From NCBI RefSeq assembly GCF_002807055.1, contig NZ_NIXN01000001.1, positions 744,001 through 808,000 on the forward strand: 64,000 nt of DNA, written 5' to 3'. Below, in pieces: positions 7,071 to 16,778 of the stretch (the first letter of the stretch is position 1; every line of letters starts with the position of its first letter). A program made the translations under genes and the position numbers. The notes beneath the pieces were generated by a model. That model was given only the letters and a program-made list of their open reading frames with translations, had not been told where the DNA came from and searched no databases. This DNA comes from Confluentibacter citreus (GTDB lineage: Bacteria; Bacteroidota; Bacteroidia; Flavobacteriales; Flavobacteriaceae).

Positions 7071-8900
7071 TTAACCTTCTGTGTTTTCCACAAACTTACG
7101 TTCCAATTCCGCTTGAAATTCTTCCATAACGGGACGTACGGTACTTTCTGGCAAGTCGGCTATTTTAATGTACATTAAGCCATCAACGGCATTATTAAAT
7201 AAAGGATCGACGTTAAAAGCGACTAAGCGAGCGTTTTGCTTAATGTATTTTTTAAGTAATACTGGTAAGCGCAGTGCGCCTGGTTCTATTTCATCAATAA
7301 TCTTGTCGAATTTGTTTAAATCGGCTTCGGTTTCATCAAAAACAAAATCCTTATCGGCATCCTTAAGTTTTACTTTAAATTCTTTTTTAGGATGCACATA
7401 TTGGGCAATATAAGGGTCGTAATAATGAGATTTCATAAACTCAATCATCAACGATTTTGAGAAATTTGAAAATTGATTGCTAATGCTGACTCCGCCAATT
7501 AAAAATTTATGTTCTGGATATCTCAACGTAATATGCACAATGCCTTTCCAAAGTAAAAATAAAGGCATGGGTTTTTGTTGGTAATCTTTAATGATAAAAG
7601 CACGACCCATTTCTATGGATTGGCTCATCATTTTATAAAGTTCAGGTTCAAACCTAAATAAGTCCTGCAAATAAAAACCATTGATGCCGTAGCGTTCAAA
7701 AATTTTAGAACCTAAGCCCATTCTGTAAGCACCCGCGATTAATTTACTATCATTATCCCAAAGGAACATATGGTGATAATAGGTGTCAAATGCATCTAAA
7801 TCTATGGATTCATTAGTGCCTTCACCCACCTCTCTAAAGGTAATTTCACGTAACCTGCCAATTTCCCTTAAAATATTTGGGATATCGTCGGGTTTGGCAA
7901 AAAACACCTCATAGTTTTTACTCTGTAAAAGTCTAGAATCATTTTTGCGTAGACCTTCAACTTCTTTTTCCATAATCTCCACATTTACTGGAGTCACGAT
8001 TCTTTTCGGAATTTTAGGTGTTTTTAAAGTTGAGGAGATATTGTCTAAAATTTTTGATTTGTCTTCAAAAACATTAGAAAGCATATAGGTTTTTCGTCTT
8101 AAAAATTCTGAAAATTCGTCAAGTGACGTGTATTCTTTTTGATCGGCGACCGAGATAGGTTTACCAATTCTAACTTTTATAACCCGACGTTTTTGTGATA
8201 ATACTTCCGAAGGTAATTTAGCCGTTCGTAAAGTATCACTGATTTTGGAAAGTTTATAAAATAAGCGGCTGTTTTTAGCATGAAAGTAAATAGGAACCAC
8301 AGGCACTTCGGCTTTTTTTACCAGTTTCATGGCAGCCTCTTCCCAAGGCCTATCAATTACTAATTTGCCATCTCTATAGGTAGATACTTCTCCTGCAGGG
8401 AAAAGACCTAGTGGATGTCCATTTTTTAAATGAAGAATAGAGTTTTTAAACCCAGAGATACTTGATTTTGCGTCCTTTCTATCCTCAAAAGGATTTACAG
8501 GCATAATATATGGCTTCATCGGCTCTATACGATGCAATAAAAAATTGGCAATGATTTTAAAATCCTTACGCTGTTCTAACATTAATTTTAAAAGCAAAAT
8601 GCCATCAATGCCACCAAGAGGGTGGTTAGATACCGTGATGTAAGCACCATCTTTTGGTAAGCGCTTTAAATCTTCTTCAGGGATTTCAAATTTAATTTGG
8701 AATTCATCTAAAATACTATCCAGAAATTCAACATCTTTAAGATGCATATTTCTTCTGTAGAATTTGTTGATTGTAGATATTTTTAACACCTTCATTAATA
8801 TCCAACCAATAAACGTTCCTATAAAACCATAGTTATCAACGTTTATGACTTTGGCTATTTCTTTTGCCGAAACTAAACCTATATCTTCTTTTTTAGACAT
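7071..8900 (-). CDS. olsF: bifunctional OlsF-type acyltransferase (ornithine/aminolipid synthesis)
   Basis: 609 aa with two acyltransferase halves. The N-terminal half has PlsC-like blocks: NHPLGGIDG at 92-100, FPAGEVS at 167-173 and VPVVPIYFHAKNSRLFY at 199-215, fitting O-acylation of a lyso-lipid. The C-terminal half (about 330-560) matches OlsB/hemolysin-type N-acyltransferases: TFREVGEGTNESIDLD, then a GAYRMG strand, SIEMGRAF and PLFLLWKGI. The same two-domain order is known for OlsF of Flavobacterium johnsoniae and Serratia, which makes ornithine lipid from ornithine and acyl-ACP. The substrate amino acid (ornithine or glycine) cannot be fixed from sequence. Acts at the inner membrane face; monocistronic. 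Confidence 0.85.
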   Translation of the reverse strand: MSKKEDIGLVSAKEIAKVINVDNYGFIGTFIGWILMKVLKISTINKFYRRNMHLKDVEFLDSILDEFQIKFEIPEEDLKRLPKDGAYITVSNHPLGGIDGILLLKLMLEQRKDFKIIANFLLHRIEPMKPYIMPVNPFEDRKDAKSSISGFKNSILHLKNGHPLGLFPAGEVSTYRDGKLVIDRPWEEAAMKLVKKAEVPVVPIYFHAKNSRLFYKLSKISDTLRTAKLPSEVLSQKRRVIKVRIGKPISVADQKEYTSLDEFSEFLRRKTYMLSNVFEDKSKILDNISSTLKTPKIPKRIVTPVNVEIMEKEVEGLRKNDSRLLQSKNYEVFFAKPDDIPNILREIGRLREITFREVGEGTNESIDLDAFDTYYHHMFLWDNDSKLIAGAYRMGLGSKIFERYGINGFYLQDLFRFEPELYKMMSQSIEMGRAFIIKDYQQKPMPLFLLWKGIVHITLRYPEHKFLIGGVSISNQFSNFSKSLMIEFMKSHYYDPYIAQYVHPKKEFKVKLKDADKDFVFDETEADLNKFDKIIDEIEPGALRLPVLLKKYIKQNARLVAFNVDPLFNNAVDGLMYIKIADLPESTVRPVMEEFQAELERKFVENTEG

Positions 8901-9010
8901 GCCACAAACCTAATCATTTTTTTTCATTTTTCTCACTTTTTGGAGCTGCACTACGTTAGTTTTAATTCTAAAAAACAGTTTATTTTAAGAGTAAAAATCA
9001 ACAAAAAATT

Positions 9011-10261
9011 CTATTTAGTAACCATTTGAACCGTGCCTTCGGTTAGTTGTTTTAATAGGATTGTTTTCCCTTTTTCTAATTGATTGATAGCGTTTTCATT
9101 ATAATGTCTTATGGTATAAAGCGAGACATGTTCATGGCAAGTTACTTTAAATTTAGCTTTTAAATGTTGGAGCAATTTTTCAAGATTATTATAAATATTA
9201 TCTACACAAACAGAAAAACTGATGGCTGAATTTTGAATAACATCCACTTTCATTTTGTAAGTATGCAACAGACTAAATATTTCACTGATATTTTCCTCAA
9301 CGATATATGAAAAGTCCAATGATGATAATGAAATTAAAACTTGGTCTTTTTTAACAATAAAGCAGGGGATGTTGGGTTCTAAAATAATTTCTTTTCCAAC
9401 CATGGTGCCGGGTTCTTCTGGTTTTAGAAACGACTTCACATACAAAGGGATTTCCTTTTGTTGTAAAGGTTGCAATGTTTTTGGGTGGATAACCGAAGCG
9501 CCATAAAATGCCAATTCTATGGCTTCCCTATAGGATATTTTATTAAGCAATTGAGCATTCTCAAAATAACGGGGGTCGGCATTTAAAACACCCGGGACAT
9601 CTTTCCAAATAGTAACGCTTTCGGCATTTAGGCAATAGGCATAAATGGCGGCGGTATAATCGCTGCCTTCTCGTCCCAATGTGGTGGTAAAATTGTTGGC
9701 ATCGCTACCAATAAACCCTTGAGTAATATTTAAAACAGATTTATTAAAATGTGTTGTAATTAGGGTCTGCGTTTCTTCCCAGTTAACGTTGCCTCTTCTG
9801 TAATAATTATCGGTTTTAATATGCTCTCTCGCATCAACCCAATTATTTTTTATCCCTATATGATTGAAATATTCACTTATAATCACTGTAGAAACCAATT
9901 CCCCATAACCAATCACTTGGTCGTAAACAAAGTTGTAATCAGGGGATTTATTAACTTCTAAAAAAGTACTTAATTCATCAAATAGAGCTGCTATTTTTTT
10001 AAATGAGGCATGTTTTTCATCATCAAATAAATCCAGTAAAATGGCATTATGGTATTTTTTTACATCTTGAATGGCACTTTGAAGCTCTTTTTTATTGTTG
10101 AAATAATTATTGATAACAACTTCAAGTGCATTGGTTGTTTTTCCCATAGCAGAAACCACAATCAAGGTGTTTTTATAACCTACTTTGTGTAACACCGAGG
10201 CCACATTTTTTACACCACTGGCATCCTTAACAGAAGCACCACCAAACTTAAATACTTGCAT
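9011..10261 (-). CDS. lysC: aspartate kinase (monofunctional)
   Basis: Phosphorylates aspartate, the first step to lysine, threonine, methionine and diaminopimelate. 416 aa, with the KFGGASVKD substrate/ATP motif at residues 5-13 and the TTLGREGSDYTAA nucleotide loop near 196-208. VTIWKDVPGVLNADPR follows, as in the family. The C-terminal 110 residues hold the ACT-like regulatory region, giving likely feedback control by amino acids. It is not fused to homoserine dehydrogenase. The stop-start distance to the upstream GNAT gene is 1 nt, so both form an operon. The symbol could also be ask. Confidence 0.9.
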   Translation of the reverse strand: MQVFKFGGASVKDASGVKNVASVLHKVGYKNTLIVVSAMGKTTNALEVVINNYFNNKKELQSAIQDVKKYHNAILLDLFDDEKHASFKKIAALFDELSTFLEVNKSPDYNFVYDQVIGYGELVSTVIISEYFNHIGIKNNWVDAREHIKTDNYYRRGNVNWEETQTLITTHFNKSVLNITQGFIGSDANNFTTTLGREGSDYTAAIYAYCLNAESVTIWKDVPGVLNADPRYFENAQLLNKISYREAIELAFYGASVIHPKTLQPLQQKEIPLYVKSFLKPEEPGTMVGKEIILEPNIPCFIVKKDQVLISLSSLDFSYIVEENISEIFSLLHTYKMKVDVIQNSAISFSVCVDNIYNNLEKLLQHLKAKFKVTCHEHVSLYTIRHYNENAINQLEKGKTILLKQLTEGTVQMVTK

Positions 10262-10262
10262 A

Positions 10263-10742
10263 TTATAATTTTGAAATATAATCTTTTATACCTTGTTCAC
10301 TCAATTGCACCACATCCCAATCGCGCATCACTTTAGCGCCTTTTTTTTCGTAAAATGAAATGGCGGGCTCATTCCAATCCAATACTTCCCAATTAATGCG
10401 TTTTACACCTAACTGATGTCCGTATTTGATAACTTCATTTAAAAGAGCTGTTCCTAATCCTGTCCCTCTTTTATCTTCTCTTACTATTAAATCCTCAAGA
10501 TGTAAAGCCCGTCCTTTCCAAGTAGAATATCTATTATAAAATAAGGCAATGCCTTCAATTTTAGAATCTATTTCACCAACAAAACATTCAAATTGAGGCG
10601 ATAAGCCAAAGCCATCATTTTCTAAATCAGTAATTGTAATTTGTACGGCATCAGGTTCTTTTTCATAAATGGCCAACTCTTTAATAAGTTGAAATACGGC
10701 TGCCATATCTTCCTTTTTTGCCTTTCTAATTGTGAAACCCAT
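10263..10742 (-). CDS. GNAT-family acetyltransferase (diamine/polyamine type)
   Basis: 159 aa, a single GNAT domain. FTIRKAKKEDMAAVFQLIKELA opens the fold; the acetyl-CoA loop is REDKRGTGLGTALLNEV (about 95-111), and NEPAISFYEKKGAKV is the family C-terminal helix-strand. The pattern ALYEKEPD...FALF...YSTWKGRALHLEDLIV is closest to spermidine/diamine N-acetyltransferases (SSAT2-like), though the sequence does not prove the substrate. First gene of a two-gene operon with aspartate kinase. Confidence 0.85.
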   Translation of the reverse strand: MGFTIRKAKKEDMAAVFQLIKELAIYEKEPDAVQITITDLENDGFGLSPQFECFVGEIDSKIEGIALFYNRYSTWKGRALHLEDLIVREDKRGTGLGTALLNEVIKYGHQLGVKRINWEVLDWNEPAISFYEKKGAKVMRDWDVVQLSEQGIKDYISKL

Positions 10743-10811
10743 AATATTTTTCTATTAATTCAAAGATAGTTTAAACTTGAATATGTTAGAGATGAATCTA
10801 TAGCGAAAACG

Positions 10812-10842
10812 TTGTAGTTCATAAAGAAATAGTTGATATTTG
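10812..10842 (+). promoter_or_regulatory. Bacteroidota-type promoter for fbp
   Basis: A TTG at 10812-10814 and GATATTTG at 10835-10842 (one base off TAnnTTTG) are 20 nt apart. The predicted start near 10847 precedes the fbp ATG at 10863. Confidence 0.45.
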
Positions 10843-10862
10843 TAATACTAAAAAACCAATCC

Positions 10863-11870
10863 ATGTCTCAAAAAATACAAACTTTAGGAGAATTTATTAT
10901 TGAAAACCAAACTTCTTTTAGATATTCTTCAGGCGAATTATCGAGTCTTCTCAATTCCATTAGATTAGCGGCAAAAATAGTAAATCATGATGTAAACAAA
11001 GCTGGATTAGTTGATATTATTGGAGCTGCTGGCGATGTGAATATTCAAGGAGAAAATCAACAAAAACTAGATGTTTATGCTAACGAAAAGTTTATTCAAA
11101 CGCTAATAAAAAGAAACATCGTTTGTGGTATTGCCAGTGAAGAGGAAGACGATTTTATTTCGGTTAATAGCCAAGATGAAAACCATCAAAATAAATATAT
11201 TGTATTGATAGACCCGTTGGATGGATCTTCTAATATTGATGTTAACGTGTCTGTGGGCACTATTTTTTCCATTTATAGAAGAATCACCCCAGTTGGGACA
11301 CCAGTAACCCTAGAAGATTTTTTACAGAAAGGCAGCAAACAAGTGGCTGCTGGTTATATTATTTACGGCACATCCACCATGCTTGTTTACACAACGGGCG
11401 ATGGGGTAAATGGGTTTACTTTAAATCCTGCGATAGGATCCTTTTATTTATCTCATCCTAATATGGAGTTTCCATCGGATGGATATATTTATTCCGTGAA
11501 TGAAGGAAACTATCTTCAGTTTCCTCAAGGTATAAAAAATTACATTAAATATTGCCAAAGAGAGGAAGATGATAGACCTTACACGTCACGATATATTGGC
11601 TCTTTAGTTTCGGATTTTCATAGAAATATGATTAAAGGAGGCATTTATTTGTATCCGCAAGGTTCTAAAAACCCCAATGGGAAATTGCGTTTGTTGTACG
11701 AATGTAATCCTATGGCATTTATAGCAGAACAAGCCAAAGGAAAAGCTAGTGATGGTTTTAATAGGATTTTAGATATACAACCAACCGAATTGCATGAACG
11801 TGTGCCGTTTATTTGCGGAAGTAAAAATATGGTTGAAAAAGCAGAAACATTTATGCGAGAAGCTCAATAA
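10863..11870 (+). CDS. fbp: fructose-1,6-bisphosphatase class I
   Basis: Hydrolyses fructose-1,6-bisphosphate to fructose-6-phosphate, the committed step of gluconeogenesis. The ATG at 10863 ([13 protein letters not shown]) is chosen over 10833, giving 335 aa, the normal class I length, and leaving room for the promoter. Metal and substrate residues are visible: GIASEEEDD, then [20 protein letters not shown] (about 120-139), the NEGN segment, [14 protein letters not shown], and [28 protein letters not shown] in the C-terminal half. Stands alone; a flavobacterium growing on amino acids and organic acids would need it. Confidence 0.96.
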   Translation: MSQKIQTLGEFIIENQTSFRYSSGELSSLLNSIRLAAKIVNHDVNKAGLVDIIGAAGDVNIQGENQQKLDVYANEKFIQTLIKRNIVCGIASEEEDDFISVNSQDENHQNKYIVLIDPLDGSSNIDVNVSVGTIFSIYRRITPVGTPVTLEDFLQKGSKQVAAGYIIYGTSTMLVYTTGDGVNGFTLNPAIGSFYLSHPNMEFPSDGYIYSVNEGNYLQFPQGIKNYIKYCQREEDDRPYTSRYIGSLVSDFHRNMIKGGIYLYPQGSKNPNGKLRLLYECNPMAFIAEQAKGKASDGFNRILDIQPTELHERVPFICGSKNMVEKAETFMREAQ

Positions 11871-11907
11871 AAAAAATGCAAACTTTTCAGTTCACATTTT
11901 TATCATT

Positions 11908-12564
11908 TTATAGTGTAACAAAAGCCATAAGATTTAGCTGATCCCTGCCGGAGGTCTCAAAAAACTGATTCATATATCCGGCTTCCAATCTTATGTTATC
12001 ACTTAATTGATAACCAATGCCGCCATATAATCGGTTTCTATCAAAAATAGCACTTTCGGTATTTAAAAATAGTTCATTGTAAGCGGAAAAATAAAAAGGG
12101 CTAGTGCTCTTGAAAGGAATGTTTAAACTTAGGAAATAACGGAAGCGCATTTTAAAATCATCTTCAATAAAGCGTTGTTCAAAACGGTATCTATGGCTTA
12201 ACTTGACGGAGCCTATATTTTGTGTTGAAATAAATTGCTGAAAAATTCTATGTTCATTAACGCTTAACTTGTCATCAGTATTATTTATGTAATTTTCAGA
12301 TAGAATATAACCGTATCCCAATAGAACATTATTTTTCCCTTCGTTAAAAGTATATCCTAAACCTGTTCTTAAAAGTAATTGTTCTAAATCGTCTATGGCA
12401 TTATAGCTGCGATATTGAACTTCATGATGGATATTCCATTTTGCGTCTAATTTTTTATTTCCAAAATAAATTAACCAATTACCAAAATCACTCTCTTGGG
12501 CCTTTAAAAAGTTAGGTAGCGTTAAAAATAACATTAACGCTACCATACCTATTTTCTTTTTCAT
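11908..12564 (-). CDS. DUF2490 outer-membrane protein
   Basis: 218 aa with a signal peptide (MVALMLFLTLPNFLKAQ). The mature protein is made of amphipathic beta strands with Tyr/Phe girdles and ends in an aromatic/hydrophobic final strand (LNLMAFVTL), as expected for an 8-10-strand outer-membrane barrel. WLIYFGNKKLDAKWNIHHEVQYR is the family opening. It follows the SulP and carbonic anhydrase genes on the same strand with a 21-nt gap, so it is probably cotranscribed and may provide outer-membrane passage. Exact role unknown. Confidence 0.8.
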   Translation of the reverse strand: MKKKIGMVALMLFLTLPNFLKAQESDFGNWLIYFGNKKLDAKWNIHHEVQYRSYNAIDDLEQLLLRTGLGYTFNEGKNNVLLGYGYILSENYINNTDDKLSVNEHRIFQQFISTQNIGSVKLSHRYRFEQRFIEDDFKMRFRYFLSLNIPFKSTSPFYFSAYNELFLNTESAIFDRNRLYGGIGYQLSDNIRLEAGYMNQFFETSGRDQLNLMAFVTL

Positions 12565-12585
12565 AATATTTAAAATCCTTTTGTC

Positions 12586-13215
12586 TTATTCAAAGAATGT
12601 TACTTCACCGGTATTAATATCATACATAGCACCAATAATTAGGATTTCTCCACTTTTCTCCATTTCAGAAAGGATGGGGCTTTCGGCATGAATTCTATCT
12701 ATGGTTAATTTAACATTCATGTGTGCTACATTGTCTACAAACTCTGAATTTTTAGAGTTTCTTAAATTAGCATCCGATGGTTCGGTTACAGCATGAACGG
12801 CCGGCTTTATTTTACTAAGCATGGCTGTTAAATTACCTAGTTTGGCATCGTCGCAAGCACCTTTTACTGCTCCGCAACTAGTATGTCCCAAAACAACAAT
12901 TAATTTTGTGCCAGCAAGTTTACTAGCAAATTCCATACTGCCTAAAATATCTTCATTTACAAAGTTCCCAGCTATTCTAACACTAAAAATATCTCCCAGG
13001 CCTTGGTCAAAAACCAACTCTGCCGATACTCTCGAGTCTATGCAGCTCAAAATGGTTGCAAAAGGGAATTGACCATCACTTGTGTCATTCACTTGCTCTA
13101 ATAAATTACGATTGGCTTTTAAATTATTTTGAAATCTTTGATTACCTTCTTTTAAATATTGTAATGATTTTTGAGGCGTCATTGTTGCCTGTGTTTCTCT
13201 TGTGTGTGCTTTCAT
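12586..13215 (-). CDS. beta-class carbonic anhydrase
   Basis: Interconverts CO2 and bicarbonate. The zinc ligands and dyad are visible: CIDSR (Cys58, Asp60, Arg62) and GHTSCGAVKGA (His111, Cys114). 209 aa, no signal peptide, so cytoplasmic. It starts 6 nt after the SulP transporter stop and is surely in the same operon. The pairing suggests SulP imports bicarbonate, which the anhydrase equilibrates for carboxylation. PEP carboxylase 12 kb away is an obvious consumer. Confidence 0.92.
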   Translation of the reverse strand: MKAHTRETQATMTPQKSLQYLKEGNQRFQNNLKANRNLLEQVNDTSDGQFPFATILSCIDSRVSAELVFDQGLGDIFSVRIAGNFVNEDILGSMEFASKLAGTKLIVVLGHTSCGAVKGACDDAKLGNLTAMLSKIKPAVHAVTEPSDANLRNSKNSEFVDNVAHMNVKLTIDRIHAESPILSEMEKSGEILIIGAMYDINTGEVTFFE

Positions 13216-13221
13216 TTTCTA

Positions 13222-14820
13222 TTATGCCTTATATTTTAATTCTTCTAATTTTGGTCTTGTTGTAAAAAATTCTAAATAGCTAGAGGGGTTTTCAACAATT
13301 CCACGTTCAGATACTAATTTAACGGTGATGTTTCTTTCTCTTGCTTTAAATGCGAAATCGTCCAATATTTCAATAATATCATAGTCTAAGTATCGTGTTT
13401 TTCTAACATCAAGTTCTAAAAAGGAGTTGTTAGGCAGTTTTTCCAATTCTTTAAGTATTGCTCCTTTGTTGATAAATGTAACTTCTTCGGCCAATGTCAT
13501 TTTTATTCTTCCATCATTCACATCTTCACCTTCTTTATGTAAAAAGTGTGAGTTTTGGTAACTCTTTATTAAAATAACTACAATGCCTACCAAAAGTCCT
13601 AAACCTATTCCAACCAGCAAGTCAGTAAAAACAATCCCTATTACGGTTACAAAAAAGGGAATGGATTGTTTCCATCCTAATTTGTACATTTTTTTGAATA
13701 ATGCTGGGTTAGCAAGTTTGTAGCCAACAATTAATAAAATGGCAGCTAAAACAGATAAAGGTATAAGATTTAATAATTTTGGAATTAAAATCACTGATAG
13801 CAATAGTAAAAAACCGTGTATAATAGTGGATAGTTTGCTTCTTCCACCAGATTGAATGTTAGCTGAACTTCTAACAATAACCTGAGTGATAGGTAAACCC
13901 CCAATCATTCCCGAAATAATATTTCCTGTGCCTTGAGCCAGCAACTCCCTATTGGTAGGTGTTACATTTTTATGTGGGTCTAATTTATCGGTAGCTTCTA
14001 CAGACAATAAAGTTTCTAAACTTGCCACAAGAGCAATGGTAAAAGCAACAATCCAAACGTCTGGATTGCCTATAGCTGCGAAGTTTGGCAAACTAAACTG
14101 GTTTAAAAAGTCACCCGCACTCTCTGGAATAGGCACAGTAACTAAATGAGATGGGCCAATAGATAAAGTACTATTGGATAGTGTGATTACATAATAAATT
14201 ATACCAACCACAACTGCTATAAAAGGGCCTTGAATAATCTGGAATATTTTGGCTTTTTTTGCTAAAATTTTATCCCAAAATAATATAATAATTAAACTAA
14301 TCAAGCCAATTAAAGCAACGCTTGGGGTGATGTTATTTATTACTTTAAAAATCTCAGAAAACGTATTACCTCCATCAATTTCAAAAAACTCAAGATCCCA
14401 AGCTGATTCTTCATCATAACCAAAAAAGTTAGGTATTTGTTTTAAAATAATAATAATTCCAATACCTGTTAGCATGCCTTTTATAACCGAAGAAGGGAAG
14501 TAGTATCCAATGATACCGGCTTTTAAAATTCCAAATATAATTTGGATGATGCCCCCTAGAACTACAGCAACTAAAAAGTTTTCATAAGTTCCTAAAGTGG
14601 CAATAGCAGTTAAAACTATGGCAGCTAAACCGGCAGCTGGACCACTTACACCCAAATTTGAACCACTTAGCGAACCAACCACAACGCCACCAATAATTCC
14701 GGCAATGACACCTGAAAATAATGGCGCACCACTAGCTAAAGCAATACCTAGACACAATGGTAAAGCAACGAAAAATACGACTACACTAGCAGGTAGGTCG
14801 TTTTTAATATATTTAAACAT
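13222..14820 (-). CDS. SulP-family anion transporter (probable bicarbonate transporter)
   Basis: 532 aa. About 10-12 hydrophobic helices (DLPASVVVFFVALPLCLGIALASGAP at the start) carry the SulP signature, including GLPITQVIVRSSANIQSGGRS near residue 310, followed by a cytoplasmic STAS domain at about 430-530. SulP proteins exchange sulfate, bicarbonate or other anions. Linkage to beta-carbonic anhydrase favours bicarbonate (BicA-like), as has been proposed for marine flavobacteria, but sulfate cannot be excluded. First gene of the three-gene operon with the anhydrase and the DUF2490 protein. Confidence 0.88.
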   Translation of the reverse strand: MFKYIKNDLPASVVVFFVALPLCLGIALASGAPLFSGVIAGIIGGVVVGSLSGSNLGVSGPAAGLAAIVLTAIATLGTYENFLVAVVLGGIIQIIFGILKAGIIGYYFPSSVIKGMLTGIGIIIILKQIPNFFGYDEESAWDLEFFEIDGGNTFSEIFKVINNITPSVALIGLISLIIILFWDKILAKKAKIFQIIQGPFIAVVVGIIYYVITLSNSTLSIGPSHLVTVPIPESAGDFLNQFSLPNFAAIGNPDVWIVAFTIALVASLETLLSVEATDKLDPHKNVTPTNRELLAQGTGNIISGMIGGLPITQVIVRSSANIQSGGRSKLSTIIHGFLLLLSVILIPKLLNLIPLSVLAAILLIVGYKLANPALFKKMYKLGWKQSIPFFVTVIGIVFTDLLVGIGLGLLVGIVVILIKSYQNSHFLHKEGEDVNDGRIKMTLAEEVTFINKGAILKELEKLPNNSFLELDVRKTRYLDYDIIEILDDFAFKARERNITVKLVSERGIVENPSSYLEFFTTRPKLEELKYKA

Positions 14821-14906
14821 ATTATAATATTATTTTGTCTTGGTTTATATGGCCAAAATTGTTAAACACGATCAACAGACTTTTGATAAATCTGAAAAAA
14901 ACGAAA

Positions 14907-15203
14907 TTATAATATGTCTTGTTTTGGTGGAGGAGAGATTAGGGAAGGGTGAGGTTTAGGATAGTTTTTAAATTGATAAGTAAATGATTTATAATCATTT
15001 AGGTAATAGTGATTATTTAACTCATTTGACATTAAAGAAAATGGTGAAATTAAATTTTTCGATTTGCCATTATCTTCTTCTTCTGCGATAGAATAAAAAA
15101 TAGATGTATCAATAGAATCGTCTATAGCAATAATTACTGATGGCGCCACAATAAGCGTCGTAAATATTAATGTAAAAAATACTGAAATTACTTTTATATA
15201 CAT
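14907..15203 (-). CDS. small exported or membrane protein, 98 aa, proline-rich C-terminus
   Basis: An N-terminal hydrophobic segment (residues 4-26) is followed by a short acidic region (AEEEDNGKSK) and a C-terminus ending PHPSLISPPPKQDIL. It has no known domain. The hydrophobic anchor and acidic middle suggest a small periplasmic or membrane-tethered protein. I believe similar small proteins with the same proline ending occur across flavobacteria, which makes it a likely real gene despite its size. It sits between gltD and the SulP gene on the same strand, but with gaps of about 100 nt on both sides. Confidence 0.55.
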   Translation of the reverse strand: MYIKVISVFFTLIFTTLIVAPSVIIAIDDSIDTSIFYSIAEEEDNGKSKNLISPFSLMSNELNNHYYLNDYKSFTYQFKNYPKPHPSLISPPPKQDIL

Positions 15204-15306
15204 CTAAATGAATTACAATACTCAAATATAATATTTAACACTTCAAAAAATGTTAAATATTATCTAAATATGGTTTTGAAAATACTTTAAGGATAATAGA
15301 AGTGAA

Positions 15307-16773
15307 TTATACCCTAGGTAAATCGTTGTCGTCTTTTAATGGTAAATCCGAATATCCCATAAGATAAGTATCCACATGGTGAGCCGCTTGCCTGCCTTCA
15401 GAAATAGCCCAAACAATTAATGATTGTCCACGTCGCATATCTCCAGCTGCAAAAACACCAGGTACATTAGTGGCGTAATCTTTGGTTGTGGCTTGGATGT
15501 TGGTTCTAAAATCCATGTCTATACCAAGCTGTTCTGCTATAGTTTTTTCGGCACCTGTAAAACCTAATGCCAATAAAGCCAATTCGCAATCCCAAGTTTT
15601 TTCAGTATTAGGAATTTCTTTTAATTCTGGTCTTTGTCCAGGTTTAAAAACCCATTCCACTTCCGTTGTAACCAAGCCAGTTAGATTACCATCTTTGTCC
15701 CCTAAAAACTCTTTAGTAGATATACTAAAAAATCGTTCTACTCCTTCTTTATGGGAAGTGCTGGTTCGTAAACGCATTGGCCAATAAGGCCAAGGTTGAT
15801 CGGCTGGTCTTCCAGTAGTTGGTTTAGGAAGAATTTCAAAATTCACTACAGATTTTGCGCCATGCCTATTGGAAGTTCCAATACAATCTGAACCGGTATC
15901 TCCACCACCAATAACAATAACGTTTTTATCTTTTGCTGTTAAGACTTCATCAAAATCGGTAATTCCATCAACGCGCTTGTTGTTTTGTTTTAAGAAATCC
16001 ATCGCTTGATGTACGCCTTTTAGGTCAGCCCCTTTAACAGGCATGCCGCGTCTTACAGTGGCGCCACCACAAAGAACAATGGCATCAAATTCTTCTTTTA
16101 ATGTATTAACATCTATATCTACACCAACATGTGCATTGGTTTTAAAGGTAATACCTTCTTCTTCTAAGACAGCAATCCTTCTATCTATAATATGTTTTTC
16201 CAATTTAAAATCTGGAATGCCATAGCGTAATAAACCACCAACTTTAGCATCGCGCTCAAAAACAGTTACTAAATGTCCTGCCCTGTTTAATTGTTGAGCT
16301 GCGGACAACCCAGAAGGGCCTGAACCGATAACAGCAACAGATTTTCCTGTTCTGGTTTGAGGTGGTTTTGCTGTAATCCAACCTTCTTTGAAAGCGGTCT
16401 CAACGATATTTTTTTCAATATTTTCTATAGTTACAGGGTCTTCATTGATGCCAAGCACACAAGCTTCTTCACAAGGAGCAGGACACAATCTGCCTGTAAA
16501 TTCAGGAAAATTATTGGTTGAATGCAATATTTTAGCAGCTTCTTTCCATTTGCCTTTGTAAACGTTGTCGTTAAAATCTGGAATTAAATTTCCTAGAGGA
16601 CAACCGCTATGGCAAAACGGAATACCACAATCCATACAGCGAGCACCTTGGTTTTTCAAGGCTTTTTCGTCCATAGGAATGGTAAATTCCTTATAATTTT
16701 TTAGTCTGTTTTCTACAGCATCATACTGTTCAACCTCTCTTTCATATTCCAAAAATCCCGTGATCTTTCCCAT
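15307..16773 (-). CDS. gltD: glutamate synthase (NADPH) small subunit
   Basis: 488 aa. Feeds electrons from NAD(P)H through FAD and Fe-S clusters to the large subunit. The N-terminal cysteine motifs (CMDCGIPFCHSGCP at about 42-55 and CPAPCEEACVLGI at about 95-107), the FAD loop VIGSGPSGLSAAQQL (about 148) and the NADPH loop VIGGGDTGSDC (about 288) are all present. The start lies 5 nt after the gltB stop, so gltB and gltD are one operon. Confidence 0.95.
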   Translation of the reverse strand: MGKITGFLEYEREVEQYDAVENRLKNYKEFTIPMDEKALKNQGARCMDCGIPFCHSGCPLGNLIPDFNDNVYKGKWKEAAKILHSTNNFPEFTGRLCPAPCEEACVLGINEDPVTIENIEKNIVETAFKEGWITAKPPQTRTGKSVAVIGSGPSGLSAAQQLNRAGHLVTVFERDAKVGGLLRYGIPDFKLEKHIIDRRIAVLEEEGITFKTNAHVGVDIDVNTLKEEFDAIVLCGGATVRRGMPVKGADLKGVHQAMDFLKQNNKRVDGITDFDEVLTAKDKNVIVIGGGDTGSDCIGTSNRHGAKSVVNFEILPKPTTGRPADQPWPYWPMRLRTSTSHKEGVERFFSISTKEFLGDKDGNLTGLVTTEVEWVFKPGQRPELKEIPNTEKTWDCELALLALGFTGAEKTIAEQLGIDMDFRTNIQATTKDYATNVPGVFAAGDMRRGQSLIVWAISEGRQAAHHVDTYLMGYSDLPLKDDNDLPRV

Positions 16774-16778
16774 TTTTA

